64,000 bases of DNA. Source: Nevskiaceae bacterium (GTDB lineage: Bacteria > Pseudomonadota > Gammaproteobacteria > Nevskiales > Nevskiaceae). The DNA is taken from positions 1-64,000 of the forward strand of contig SCRT01000019.1 of the NCBI GenBank assembly GCA_004298465.1, in the 5' to 3' direction. The notes beneath the pieces are model-generated. The model was not told the origin of the DNA. It saw only the letters and a list, made by a program, of their open reading frames with translations, and did no database searches. Numbering within the stretch: the stretch's first letter is position 1; every line of letters starts with the position of its first letter. The translations under genes were made by a program, and so were the position numbers. Of this stretch, positions 41,139 to 49,212 are shown piece by piece.

Positions 41139-42008
41139 TCACATCCGCTTGCTCGCTTTCGATGGCCGGCGCCGAAAGCGTTCGTAGCTCCACCAGTACT
41201 GTTCCGGCAGGGCGCGGATGGAGGCTTCAACGCCGGCGTTGAGCGCGGCGGTGGAGTGCTCGCGGTCGGTAAGAGCGGCAGGTGCGGGGGTGAGGTGGAA
41301 ACGGAAGCCACGCGCCCAGGGCAGCCGTTCCGCGACGATGAACCACGCCGAGGCGCCGGTGCGGGCGGCGAGTTTGCCGGGCAGGTCGGTGGTGTGGGCG
41401 GGGATGCCGAACAACGGGGCGAAGCGCCCGGCGCCTTCCGGCGGGTCGTGGTCGGGCAGGATGCCGACGGTTTCGCCGCGCTTGAGGGCGGCAAGCAGCG
41501 CCTTTACGCCTTGCGCGTTCGTGGGCACCGGGTGGGCGTTGGGGTTGCGTGAGCGGCCTTCGCGGATCAGCGCGTCGAAGCGGCTTTTCTGCGGTTTGTA
41601 GAGGATAGTGAGACGCCCGAAGCGGGCAACGAATTGCCCGGCGAGTTCCCACGCGCCGAGGTGGGGGGTGAGAAAGATGGTGGCGGGCGCGGCGGCGCGT
41701 GCAGCCTGCAAGGCCGACACGGCCGCGGGATGGCTGCACCAGCGCCGCAACCGCCATTCCGGGCCAAACCAGATGGCGGGAGATTCCATCACGCCTTTCA
41801 TGGCTTCAATCAGCGAACGGCGCGCGATGCGGCGGCGTTCATCCGCCGACCGCTCCGGCAGGCATAATTCCAGGTGCTTCACGGTGCCGCGCCGCAGGTT
41901 GTTGGGCACCCACCACAGCAGGTGGCCAAGCACGAAGCCGATGCCGTGCAGCACGGCAAGCGGCCACATGCCGACGAAGATGAGCAGCCCACGCAACAGG
42001 ATTTGCAT
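41139..42008 (-). CDS. LpxL/HtrB-family lipid A (or phospholipid) acyltransferase
   Basis: 289-residue membrane-associated acyltransferase. The N-terminus has a hydrophobic anchor (LLRGLLIFVGMWPLAVLHG). The catalytic H-x4-E motif is HLGAWE near residue 115. LPDHDPPEGAGRFAPLFG is the acceptor-binding region of Lpx acyltransferases, and the end has YWWSYERFRRRP. It most likely adds a secondary acyl chain to lipid A at the inner membrane. It is divergent from dtd across 51 bp. Which acyltransferase (LpxL or LpxM) cannot be settled by eye. Confidence 0.88.
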   Translation of the reverse strand: MQILLRGLLIFVGMWPLAVLHGIGFVLGHLLWWVPNNLRRGTVKHLELCLPERSADERRRIARRSLIEAMKGVMESPAIWFGPEWRLRRWCSHPAAVSALQAARAAAPATIFLTPHLGAWELAGQFVARFGRLTILYKPQKSRFDALIREGRSRNPNAHPVPTNAQGVKALLAALKRGETVGILPDHDPPEGAGRFAPLFGIPAHTTDLPGKLAARTGASAWFIVAERLPWARGFRFHLTPAPAALTDREHSTAALNAGVEASIRALPEQYWWSYERFRRRPSKASKRM

Positions 42009-42059
42009 GCCGACTATTAAACAGGAACACCGAGCAGGCGCGGGCGCCGGGAGTACCGC

Positions 42060-42497
42060 GTGATCGGCCTGCTGCAGCGCGTGCGCTCGGCGTCCGTCAC
42101 GGTGGACGGGCGCCTGGTGGGTGAAATCGGCCGCGGGCTGCTGGTGCTGGTGGGCGTGCGCCCGCAGGACGACGCGGTGCGGGCGCGGCGGCTGGCGCAG
42201 CGCGTGCTGGGTTACCGCGTGTTCGCGGATGCGGGTGGGCGCATGAACCGCAGCGTGCGGGACGTCGGCGGCGCGCTGCTGCTGGTGCCGCAGTTCACGC
42301 TGGCGGCGGACACCGCGAGCGGCACACGGCCGGGCTTTTCCACGGCCGCGGAACCGGCGCGGGCGCGCGAGCTGTTCGACACCTTCGCGGCCATCGTGCG
42401 CGAAACGCTGCCCGACGCGCCGACCGGCGTGTTCGGCGCCGACATGCAGGTGGCGTTGGTGAACGACGGCCCCGTCACGTTCTGGCTGGAAAGCTGA
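42060..42497 (+). CDS. dtd: D-aminoacyl-tRNA deacylase Dtd
   Basis: Hydrolyses D-amino acids from mischarged tRNA. The 145-residue length is exact for Dtd. It starts with GTG (GTGATCGGC). Motifs: [14 protein letters not shown], the first active-site loop VPQFTLAAD (usually SQFTL; here P replaces S), and the Gly-cisPro motif region [11 protein letters not shown] at the C-terminus. It overlaps the transporter gene downstream by TGATG. Confidence 0.95.
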   Translation: MIGLLQRVRSASVTVDGRLVGEIGRGLLVLVGVRPQDDAVRARRLAQRVLGYRVFADAGGRMNRSVRDVGGALLLVPQFTLAADTASGTRPGFSTAAEPARARELFDTFAAIVRETLPDAPTGVFGADMQVALVNDGPVTFWLES

Positions 42498-44083
42498 TGG
42501 CCACGACGACCGCCCTGCACGCTTCTCCGGGCCGCATGCCGCGCGGCATCCCGTTCATCATCGTCAACGAGTTTGCCGAGCGTTTCTGCTATTACGGGAT
42601 CAACTCGATCCTGTCGGTGTACCTGACCCAGACGCTGTTGTTCGGCGACGCGCAGGCGACGACGTGGCAGTCGCTGTTCAAGTCCGCGGCCTACCTGTTC
42701 CCGCTGCTTGGCGCCGTGCTGTCGGACGTGTGGTGGGGGAAGTACCGCACGATCATGGCGTTTTCCATGGTCTACACCGTTGGCTGCTTTTTGCTGGCGT
42801 TCAACACCGGCACGGTGCAGCTCGCGGCGGGGCTGTTCCTCGTCGCCTTCGGCACCGGCGGCATCAAGCCTTGCGTGTCGACGAACGTGGGCGACCAGTT
42901 CACGGAGGCGAATCGACACCTCATCGAACGCGCGTTCTCGTGGTTCTACATCGGCATCAACGCCGGCGCGCTGATCTCCATCTGGCTGTGTCCGATCCTG
43001 CTGCCGGCCTGGGGCCCGGAATGGGCATTTGGCGTGCCGGGCGCGATGATGGCGGTGTCGGTGCTCATCTTCTGGCTGGGGCGCCATCATTACGCCGTGG
43101 TGCCGCCGGCCGGCCGCGCGTGGCTGAAGGAGCTGGCGTCGCCGCAAGCGCGGCGCGCGATCGGGGCGCTCGCCGTGCTGTACCTGTTCATCGCCGTGTA
43201 CTGGTCGTTGTGGGACCAGTCCAACGGCACGACGTGGGTGCTGCAGGCGACGTCCGACCTGATGGACAAGGACCTCGGCTTCGGGCTGCACATCCTGCCG
43301 GCGCAGATCCAGATTGCGAACGGTTTGTTCATCCTGTTGCTGGTGCCAGTATTTTCCTACCTCGTCTATCCGCTTGTCGGGCGCGTGGTGCGCGTCACGC
43401 CGCTGCGCAAGATCGGTGCCGGACTGTTCACCATCACTGGGGCGTTCCTGATCGTGGCGTGGATCGCCGCGCGCATCCAGCACGGCGAAAGCGTCAGCGT
43501 GTGGTGGCAGATCCTCGCCTATTTCGTGCTGACGGCTTCTGAAGTGCTGGTGTCGATCACGGCGCTGGAGTTCTCCTACACGCAGGCGCCGCTCAAGCTC
43601 AAGAGCTTCATCATGGCGCTGTTCCTGCTGTCCACCAGCCTCGGCAACCTCATCACCGCTGGTGTGAATGCGTGGATGGTGCGGCCGCTGCCGGTGGCGG
43701 CGGTTGCGGCCGGCGCGCAGACCTGGGTGGAAATTGCCGACGCTGCCCGCCTCGTAGCGGGGCAGAAGATCGACTTCTCCGGCGCAACCGGGTTGACGGT
43801 GGAACGTGCGGATGGCCGCCGGGAGGCGCTGTCCGGCACCTACCTTGTGGCGGTCGTGGACGCCGCCCATTCCCGCGTGGAGCTAGCCGACGCCATCCAT
43901 CGCCGGCCCGTCGCGACGCAGGGCGAATTTCGCCCCGCCACGGCACGGGTTTCCACCTATGCCCTGATCGGCGGGGACTACTTCCTGTTCTTCGCCGCGC
44001 TCATGGCCGGCGTCGGGGTGCTGTTCACGCTGGTCGCGCCGTTCTACCGCGAACGGCACTATGTACGGACGGATGCGGGGTGA
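42497..44083 (+). CDS. POT/PTR-family peptide transporter (MFS)
   Basis: 528-residue proton-coupled oligopeptide transporter. The POT signature is NEFAERFCYYGINSILSVYL near residue 25, where the usual E-x-x-E-R-F reads EFAERF. The second signature lies around FSWFYIGINAGALIS. About 12-14 hydrophobic helices are present. One extra loop near residues 395-455 (AGAQTWVEIADAARLV onward) is polar and longer than in E. coli DtpA. Its ATG overlaps the dtd stop, so the two are translationally coupled. Substrates are probably di- and tripeptides, by family. Confidence 0.9.
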   Translation: MATTTALHASPGRMPRGIPFIIVNEFAERFCYYGINSILSVYLTQTLLFGDAQATTWQSLFKSAAYLFPLLGAVLSDVWWGKYRTIMAFSMVYTVGCFLLAFNTGTVQLAAGLFLVAFGTGGIKPCVSTNVGDQFTEANRHLIERAFSWFYIGINAGALISIWLCPILLPAWGPEWAFGVPGAMMAVSVLIFWLGRHHYAVVPPAGRAWLKELASPQARRAIGALAVLYLFIAVYWSLWDQSNGTTWVLQATSDLMDKDLGFGLHILPAQIQIANGLFILLLVPVFSYLVYPLVGRVVRVTPLRKIGAGLFTITGAFLIVAWIAARIQHGESVSVWWQILAYFVLTASEVLVSITALEFSYTQAPLKLKSFIMALFLLSTSLGNLITAGVNAWMVRPLPVAAVAAGAQTWVEIADAARLVAGQKIDFSGATGLTVERADGRREALSGTYLVAVVDAAHSRVELADAIHRRPVATQGEFRPATARVSTYALIGGDYFLFFAALMAGVGVLFTLVAPFYRERHYVRTDAG

Positions 44084-44087
44084 GGCA

Positions 44088-44115
44088 CATCCCACGGCCC
44101 ATGAGCCGTGGGATG
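44088..44115. terminator. Possible bidirectional terminator hairpin
   Basis: CATCCCACGGC (44088-44098) and GCCGTGGGATG (44105-44115) form a perfect 11-bp stem with a six-base loop between the convergent transporter and acyl-CoA dehydrogenase genes. There is no clear T tract on either side. Confidence 0.5.
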
Positions 44116-44139
44116 TAGCCAGCTTCCGGCTGGTGCGCC

Positions 44140-45381
44140 TCAGGCGCCGTAGGCGTCGTAGCCCGGCGCCAGCATCAGCCCGTGCAATTGCTTGCGGCGC
44201 ACGCCATCGTTGCTGCCGTCGTAGAGCGGGAAGCAGATGACATCGCGATACAGCCGGCCCATCGGGGAGTCCTTGATGTAGCTGTCGATGCCAACCACGC
44301 GCATGGCTTCCTGCACGACGTGCACGGCCATCTCCGACGCGTAGACCTTCGTCATGATCGCCGCTTCGCGGTCCTTGCTGTGGCTGACGTCGTAGTCGTG
44401 GCAGCCTTTCCATGTCAGGTAGCGCGCAGCCTCGATGCCCATCTTCATGTCGACGAGGCGGTAGCCGATGGTCTGGTGCTCGATCACCGGGTGAGCTCCC
44501 AGCTTTTTCTGGTCGCGGGCGGCGGCGAAGGCGTGGCGGAACGCGGCCTTCATCACGCCCACGCAGGCGCCGCCGATCAAGGCCGCCGTCCACGCAAACG
44601 CACCGTCCACGATGGCCTTGCCGATGGCGCCCGGTGTACCGATCAGATTCGCCTTCGGCACGCGGACGTTGCGGAACGTCACGGCCGGCGTGCAGATGCC
44701 GCGTTGGCCGAGCTTGTCGTAGATGCTCACGACTTCGATGCCCGGCGTGTTGCCGGGCACGGCGATGACGGCGAGCGCTTCATCCGCACCCTTGGTGCTG
44801 TCGATCCGGCACACCACCGTGAACAGGTGGGCGCCTTTCTTGTCCCAGCCGGCGCCATTGGAGGTGTAGTGCTTCTGGCCGTTGATGACCCACGTATCGC
44901 CTTCGAGCCGGGCCATCGTCTTCATGCCGCCGGCCGGGTCCGCGGAATCGTAGTTCGCGCCGCCGGCGGTGTCGGTGAACGCGAGCGAGGCCAGCAGCGC
45001 GCCTTCGTTGTCGTCGACGAAGGGCTTGATGAACTGCCGCTGCTGCGCGTCCGTGCCGTACTGCAGAATCGGCTGCAGGCCGAGCCCGGAAGCCAGCATC
45101 GTGGACGGCGCGCCCAGTTCCACCTGGGAAAGCTCCTCCGCGGCAATGGCGATGTCCACCATCGAGAAGCCGAGCCCGCCGAGGGATTCCGGAATGAAGC
45201 ATTTCGTGAAACCCGCGTGCGCCATTTCACGGTAAGCCTCGCGCGTGGCCTGGAAAGCGTCCCACGGATCGGCGGCGCGGTCGATTGCGGCGGCGGTCGG
45301 GGCCAGGAAGCGCTGAGCGAAATCGCGTGCGCTGGCCTGGATGCCAAGCTGGGTTTCCGACAGGGTGAAATCAATAGCCAT
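44140..45381 (-). CDS. Acyl-CoA dehydrogenase family protein
   Basis: 413-residue flavoprotein from ATG 45381 (MAIDFTLSETQLGIQ), the usual acyl-CoA dehydrogenase start. Conserved: CFIPESLGGLGFSMVDIAIAAEELSQ in pieces, AFTDTAGGANYDS (substrate/FAD loop), WVINGQKHYTSNGAG, and the C-terminal helix bundle. At the place of the usual catalytic glutamate (YEGT) it reads YDGSNDGVRR, with Asp instead. Substrate unknown. It stands alone, convergent with the POT gene. Confidence 0.88.
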   Translation of the reverse strand: MAIDFTLSETQLGIQASARDFAQRFLAPTAAAIDRAADPWDAFQATREAYREMAHAGFTKCFIPESLGGLGFSMVDIAIAAEELSQVELGAPSTMLASGLGLQPILQYGTDAQQRQFIKPFVDDNEGALLASLAFTDTAGGANYDSADPAGGMKTMARLEGDTWVINGQKHYTSNGAGWDKKGAHLFTVVCRIDSTKGADEALAVIAVPGNTPGIEVVSIYDKLGQRGICTPAVTFRNVRVPKANLIGTPGAIGKAIVDGAFAWTAALIGGACVGVMKAAFRHAFAAARDQKKLGAHPVIEHQTIGYRLVDMKMGIEAARYLTWKGCHDYDVSHSKDREAAIMTKVYASEMAVHVVQEAMRVVGIDSYIKDSPMGRLYRDVICFPLYDGSNDGVRRKQLHGLMLAPGYDAYGA

Positions 45382-45570
45382 GATGCAGTTCCTCCATCCG
45401 TTTTTAGTACCGTACAGCCTAGGCCAGCTTCGGGCTGTCCGCAAATGGCGGGCCATAGGCCTTGGCTGGGTTGCGGCCGCGTTGCGGGTGCCTGGGCTAC
45501 GCGCACGCACGGTCGCTGGAGTCTACGCCGGCATGGGCAACCGCGAGGTGACTTCGATGCCGAACGCCAC

Positions 45571-45960
45571 TTACCGGCTGGTGATGGCGTCGAGAACCGG
45601 CTTGATTGTCGCCAGATCGAAATAATCGCGCCACGACACAATGTGCTTGTCGCGCAGCTCGAATATTCCCATGACCGGGAGGTCAACGCTGACATCTCCC
45701 GCCGACCAGGTTTCGATCCGCTCGTTGAACACACAATTGCTGGAATACGCACTGTGCAGAATCTGCATGCGTTTCAGTGCGCCAGGCGGCGCGTTCACAA
45801 ATGGTGCGAGGAAGGCCTTGGCGGCGGCGCGGCCGTGCAGTGGTTCGAGTGGCACGTTCCAGTACTCGACATCTTCGGAAAGGTAGCGGTCCAGACACTC
45901 GGTCCCGTGTGGAAGGCTCTGGAGGAAGTCAGTGACGATAAGGCCAGATGCATCCGTCAT
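45571..45960 (-). CDS. Limonene-1,2-epoxide hydrolase-like (NTF2/SnoaL fold) protein
   Basis: 129 residues from ATG 45960. The cone-shaped NTF2-like fold is indicated by VTDFLQSL, YLSEDVEYWNVPLEPLHGR, NERIETW and LPVMGIFEL with SWRDYFDL. In epoxide hydrolases of this family the active site is R-x-D plus a later D. Here the first Asp is Glu (ERIE) while the WRDYFD Asp remains. It could be an active variant or a non-hydrolase SnoaL-like protein. Confidence 0.8.
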   Translation of the reverse strand: MTDASGLIVTDFLQSLPHGTECLDRYLSEDVEYWNVPLEPLHGRAAAKAFLAPFVNAPPGALKRMQILHSAYSSNCVFNERIETWSAGDVSVDLPVMGIFELRDKHIVSWRDYFDLATIKPVLDAITSR

Positions 45961-46080
45961 GGGGGTTTTCTCGGCTGGGCATGAATACATGACTCTACAC
46001 GGCGCAGCGTGGTTCAACGCGCATCGCGACTGATGGCGTAGGGCCCGCACAAGCCTGGCTCCCGGGCAGAATTGAATCAG

Positions 46081-46104
46081 TGGGGGCAGACCCGATCGAT
46101 CCTG
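46081..46104 (+). repeat. Dispersed repeat, copy A
   Basis: About 23 bp ending in CGATCGATCCTG, upstream of the nitroreductase gene. It matches copy B at about 19 of 23 bases in the same orientation. Family not recognised. Confidence 0.6.
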
Positions 46105-46194
46105 TACGCTGTGGAACACACGTTGCGCGTTGCGCGGGGCGTATCGGGCCGTTCGTGGGCCTGTGACCTGAAAATATACTAAGGAGGATTGGGA

Positions 46195-46848
46195 ATGGCA
46201 GATCTGTGCGAGGTGGTGCGCACCCGGCGTTCGATTCGCCTGTACCACACGGACCGGCCCGTGCCGCGCGAACCCGTCATCGAGGCGCTGGAACTTGCGA
46301 TGCGGGCCCCCTCCAGCGCCAATGGGCAACCCTGGCACCTGGTTCTCGTTTCCGGCGCGGCGCGCCAGCGGCTGGTCGAAAATCTGCTGGAGGCGGCACG
46401 TACGCGGCGCCCGGAGATCCCGCCGTGCCCGGCCGCGCTGCAAGATGACCATTTCGCCTTGGGTGCGCAGGTTTACGGCAGCTTCGGCGTCGCGCGCGAG
46501 GATCACGAGGCGCGGCGCAAGGCACAGCTCTTCGGCTGGCAATTCTATGGCGCGCCGCTGGGTGGCATCGTCTGCATGCGACGGGAGTTGCGCCATATCG
46601 ACAGCATCGGTGTTGGCGCGTTTCTGCAGACTTTTTTGCTTGCGCTCACGGAACGCGGGCTCGGTACCTGCGTCGAGATGCTGATTGCCGGGTTCCCGGA
46701 CGTCATCCGCCGCACCCTGAAGATCGCGGACGAATACGAGATCCTGTGCGGTGTCGCCATCGGTTATCCGGTGGTTGAGTTACCTGCCAACAATCTTCAC
46801 ATTCCACGCCATTCACTCGATCGCAATGTGGTGTTCATCGACCATTGA
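46195..46848 (+). CDS. Nitroreductase family protein
   Basis: 217-residue FMN-dependent oxidoreductase from ATG 46195, with GGAGG upstream (46184-46188). Conserved FMN contacts: RRSIRLYHTD near the N-terminus, RAPSSANGQPWHLVLV, and the C-terminal LGTCVEM and GVAIGYP motifs. Family members reduce nitroaromatics, quinones or other electron-poor compounds with NAD(P)H. It is a single gene with direct-repeat copies on both sides (46081-46104 and 46871-46896), so it may be a small acquired unit. Confidence 0.9.
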   Translation: MADLCEVVRTRRSIRLYHTDRPVPREPVIEALELAMRAPSSANGQPWHLVLVSGAARQRLVENLLEAARTRRPEIPPCPAALQDDHFALGAQVYGSFGVAREDHEARRKAQLFGWQFYGAPLGGIVCMRRELRHIDSIGVGAFLQTFLLALTERGLGTCVEMLIAGFPDVIRRTLKIADEYEILCGVAIGYPVVELPANNLHIPRHSLDRNVVFIDH

Positions 46849-46870
46849 CCTCACGGCGCGTGTCGAGTAG

Positions 46871-46896
46871 CAGGGTCAAACTCGATTGATCCTGCT
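46871..46896 (+). repeat. Dispersed repeat, copy B
   Basis: Core GGGTCAAACTCGATTGATCC within this span, just after the nitroreductase stop. Direct relative to copy A, inverted relative to copy C. With copy C it bounds a segment of about 120 bp with inverted ends. Confidence 0.65.
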
Positions 46897-46964
46897 CCCA
46901 CGCTGAATCGACGAAAGTGGCGACGAACGCTGCACCCTGGCCTCACCGCACCACGGGAAACTCT

Positions 46965-46994
46965 CGAATCAATCGAGACTGACCCCATCGATCC
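46965..46994 (-). repeat. Dispersed repeat, copy C (inverted)
   Basis: Read leftward, it contains GGGGTCAGTCTCGATTGATT. It starts about eight bases after the stop codon of the last integron cassette gene, where that cassette's attC should be. Confidence 0.65.
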
Positions 46995-47001
46995 GCGCTC
47001 T

Positions 47002-47388
47002 TCAGCCTGACCAGCCGTGTGCGATGGCGATGACAAAGGGTAGCACCAGCTCGGGGATGAGATAACCCAGCCAAACTGCCATTGGCTTGGGCAAGCCAAC
47101 CTTGCTGATGGACACCAGCCGGCCGATGCCTGCCAGCAGCACACCAAGCGCTAGCAAGTACACCAGAAAGCCCTGTTGTCGAATGGTAAGCGCGGCCCAT
47201 AGGGCAATGAGCCCCGTGGAGAAATACACTCCCGCCATAAACCGGTGAACATTGTCTAACCGCGGCGATGTATCCGGTTGTCCGACCGTAAATTGCAACG
47301 CGCCACCGACCAAAGCGATGGCTGCGACGATGAACAAGCACACAGCCACGATCAGTTGACTTGTACTCAGCGCTTGCTCAGGTGTCAC
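47002..47388 (-). CDS. DUF4345-type small membrane protein (integron cassette 3)
   Basis: 128 residues, GTG start at 47388, with four hydrophobic helices (about 11-31, 49-66, 70-89, 103-123) as in DUF4345 proteins; the conserved VHRFMAGVYFSTGLIALW helix is present. Function unknown. It starts 26 bp after the attC of the preceding cassette and faces away from intI, as cassette genes should. No attC follows it, because a repeat begins about eight bases after the stop. The distal cassette end is therefore lost or replaced. Confidence 0.75.
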   Translation of the reverse strand: MTPEQALSTSQLIVAVCLFIVAAIALVGGALQFTVGQPDTSPRLDNVHRFMAGVYFSTGLIALWAALTIRQQGFLVYLLALGVLLAGIGRLVSISKVGLPKPMAVWLGYLIPELVLPFVIAIAHGWSG

Positions 47389-47413
47389 GACAATACTCCC
47401 GATTGGCTTTGCA

Positions 47414-47485
47414 GCCTAACGCTCGAGCTCAGTCGGCACCCGCGAGCATAGCGAGTGGGCGGTCGGCTGGAGTGCCTTGTTGGGC
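47414..47485 (-). other. attC recombination site (cassette 2)
   Basis: Read leftward it begins GCCCAAC (R'', 47485-47479) and ends GCGTTAGGC (R', complement at 47414-47422). Between them, GCACTCCAGCCGACC and GGTGCCGACTGAGCTC can pair, giving the folded attC hairpin. 72 bp. It follows the GST stop codon by one base. Confidence 0.88.
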
Positions 47486-47486
47486 A

Positions 47487-48251
47487 TTATTCTGTGTCCG
47501 CCGTACTCGTGCCGCGATGCTCGCGGTATATACGCCGTACGTAATCGCAGCCTGCATGGTTTTGCCAACGCTCCAGCCAGTGCTGCCAGCCTGCGGGCCT
47601 CGGCATAGGAAAAGCGACCGGATATTCCGGCGGCAGGCAGGTGGGAAACAGGACAGTGGCAGCCGTCAGATCGGCGACGCTGAAGCGATCACCCACCAAA
47701 TAGCCGGTTTGCGTGGAGTGTTGCACGACAAAGTCCAGGGCTTTCGTGGTCAATGCCCAGCCCACCTCGGCACCTACCGCGCTGATCCGCATATCAAGCT
47801 TCATAATCACGCGAATCGCAGGAAACGAACTCACATACAACTTCTGTTGCCACTCGGGCAGGCCCGTAGCAAAACGCCGAGCGGTGTATTCCGTGTGCGG
47901 CAGCCACTCATGGAAGGTGGCCCGACGAACGGCGGGCCCGATTTCGTCATCGAACCATTTCTGAATGTCCAGCGCACGCTCGCGCAGCACGGGGTCAACC
48001 GGATACAGCGGCGGATCAGGCCAAGTTTTCTCTATGTAATCAAGCACTGCGGCTGAATTCTTCAGCACACGGCCATTGTGTCGCAGGATAGGCATTGCCT
48101 TTTGCCCGAATCGCGGCAACAAGACCGCCACATGCGGCCCCGGCAGCAAAGAATGCCGGATATGGGGGACACGCTTGTAATCCAACGCCCAGCGCGCCTT
48201 CTCGGGGTACATCGACATGAGTATTTGCCAGAGTTCTGGATGACTCAACAC
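47487..48251 (-). CDS. Glutathione S-transferase family protein (integron cassette 2)
   Basis: 254 residues if started at GTG 48251, which has GGGGAGGAAAG just upstream; an ATG at 48218 is an alternative. The N-terminal thioredoxin-like domain has MYPEKARWALDYK, KAMPILRHNGRVLKNSAAVLDYIE in pieces (cis-Pro and ES/NS-loop), and a helical C-terminal domain with YLVGDRFSVADLTAA, the N-capping motif of GSTs. It probably conjugates or reduces electrophiles with glutathione. It lies between two attC sites, so it is a mobile cassette gene; GC is lower than in the chromosome around. Confidence 0.88.
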   Translation of the reverse strand: MLSHPELWQILMSMYPEKARWALDYKRVPHIRHSLLPGPHVAVLLPRFGQKAMPILRHNGRVLKNSAAVLDYIEKTWPDPPLYPVDPVLRERALDIQKWFDDEIGPAVRRATFHEWLPHTEYTARRFATGLPEWQQKLYVSSFPAIRVIMKLDMRISAVGAEVGWALTTKALDFVVQHSTQTGYLVGDRFSVADLTAATVLFPTCLPPEYPVAFPMPRPAGWQHWLERWQNHAGCDYVRRIYREHRGTSTADTE

Positions 48252-48265
48252 CTTTCCTCCCCGCG

Positions 48266-48377
48266 GCCCAACGCCTAAGTTAAGCCGCGCCGCGTAGTGG
48301 AGCCAAGCACATGGCAAGCTTTCTCTGCCATGTGCTTGGCGTAACGAAGCGGTGTCGGTTTGAACGCATTGTTAGGC
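48266..48377 (-). other. attC recombination site (cassette 1)
   Basis: 112 bp. Read leftward it starts GCCTAACAATGCGTTCAA and ends with GCGGCTTAACTTAGGC followed by GTTGGGC, nearly the classic attC of aadA-type cassettes. A long central palindrome (14-bp arms beginning CCAAGCACATGG) forms the variable hairpin tip. The stop codon of cassette gene 1 is inside its R'' box, typical for cassettes. Confidence 0.93.
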
Positions 48378-49073
48378 ATCACTTGAGTTCTCGGTGGTGC
48401 CAAGTCTGCTGCGCACATGATCGTAGTACGGGTTAACTCCAAGAGTAGAAAATACCGCATCTGCGTATGCGATAGCAGACGTGACCGACCACTGGGCTAG
48501 GCCGTATCCGAGCCAAGCATCCCCTGATATTCCCCGTGCACTTTTCCGTGGCTCGAACTTTCCTTTGATTTGCTGAGGCAGCTTGCCTTGGTAGAAGCTA
48601 CCTGGACGAACCATGCCCTCAGTGCCAACGTCAAAGAAGGACGCCTTGTAGTGAACGATCTCGTTACGAAGCCGGATTATTGTCGCTGTTGCTTGATGGG
48701 GATCACGATCAGTAGGCAGTGGTGATTTTCCGGCCGCTCGAAGAAGTAGGTCATATTTAGAAAGGATCGACGCCTTTTGCACGGGTTCGGCTTCACCAAG
48801 GCCAGCGATCATGGCTCGATCCCTCTCCTCAAGCTCGGAAAGATGTCCTCCTTCTGGACGTATGGCGTCTGCATAAATCTCGTTTGCGAGTGCCTCTAAA
48901 AACGCTACGGAGCTAAAAAGAGCGCTTGAGACATATGCTTTAAGTGCAACGGCTTCAGGTGAAGTTTCATCGGTTAGATCAGCTTCGATCTTGGCGGCAC
49001 GCCGAGTCAGGTACGCCGCAGCCTGCACGTGCTGAATGGAGTAGTAGGTTTGTAGTCCAATGCCGACGATCAT
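48372..49073 (-). CDS. Hypothetical protein (integron cassette 1)
   Basis: 233 residues from ATG 49073, the first ATG after the attI/cassette junction GTTAGGC. A longer reading from TTG 49196 would cross the attI region and is less likely as the native gene. The N-terminus continues a hydrophobic stretch (IVGIGLQTYYSIQ). The rest is mainly helical with no motif I recognise (ALANEIYADAIRPEGG, then IIRLRNEIVHYKASFF). The LRNEIVHYK helix resembles HEPN/abortive-infection-type helices (R-x4-H), which is only suggestive. Its TAA stop lies in the attC R'' box. GC about 50 percent. Confidence 0.7.
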   Translation of the reverse strand: MIVGIGLQTYYSIQHVQAAAYLTRRAAKIEADLTDETSPEAVALKAYVSSALFSSVAFLEALANEIYADAIRPEGGHLSELEERDRAMIAGLGEAEPVQKASILSKYDLLLRAAGKSPLPTDRDPHQATATIIRLRNEIVHYKASFFDVGTEGMVRPGSFYQGKLPQQIKGKFEPRKSARGISGDAWLGYGLAQWSVTSAIAYADAVFSTLGVNPYYDHVRSRLGTTENSSDA

Positions 49074-49082
49074 GGTTGTGAT

Positions 49083-49212
49083 GCCTAACGCCAATTGGAC
49101 GACATCCGCCCAAGACGAATCGTCGTCTATCTTTTTCGCGTTGTCAATGTCTTCTTGCGCAGCTTGATGTCCATGCTTGCCAAGCACTATAGGCAAACCT
49201 AAAATTTAGCGG
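49083..49212 (-). other. Probable attI site and cassette junction
   Basis: GCGTTAGGC, read leftward with the core GTTAGGC at 49083-49089, lies between intI and the first cassette ATG. This is the G/TTRRRY junction expected at attI. The remaining ~120 bp up to intI would be attI. Read leftward a perfect TTGACA with a weak GACGAT 17 bases later lies inside it, a possible cassette promoter Pc. Confidence 0.7.
49177..49205 (+). promoter_or_regulatory. Promoter of intI
   Basis: TTGCCA (49177-49182), 17-base spacer, TAAAAT (49200-49205), each 5 of 6 to consensus. The -10 ends seven bases before the intI ATG, so transcription would begin at or next to the start codon. No LexA box of CTGT-N8-ACAG form is visible. 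Confidence 0.7.

Noticed and set aside
48372-49196. Cassette 1 gene starting at TTG 49196
   Set aside because: That reading runs through the attI region and the GTTAGGC junction; the first ATG after the junction (49073) is the more natural cassette start.
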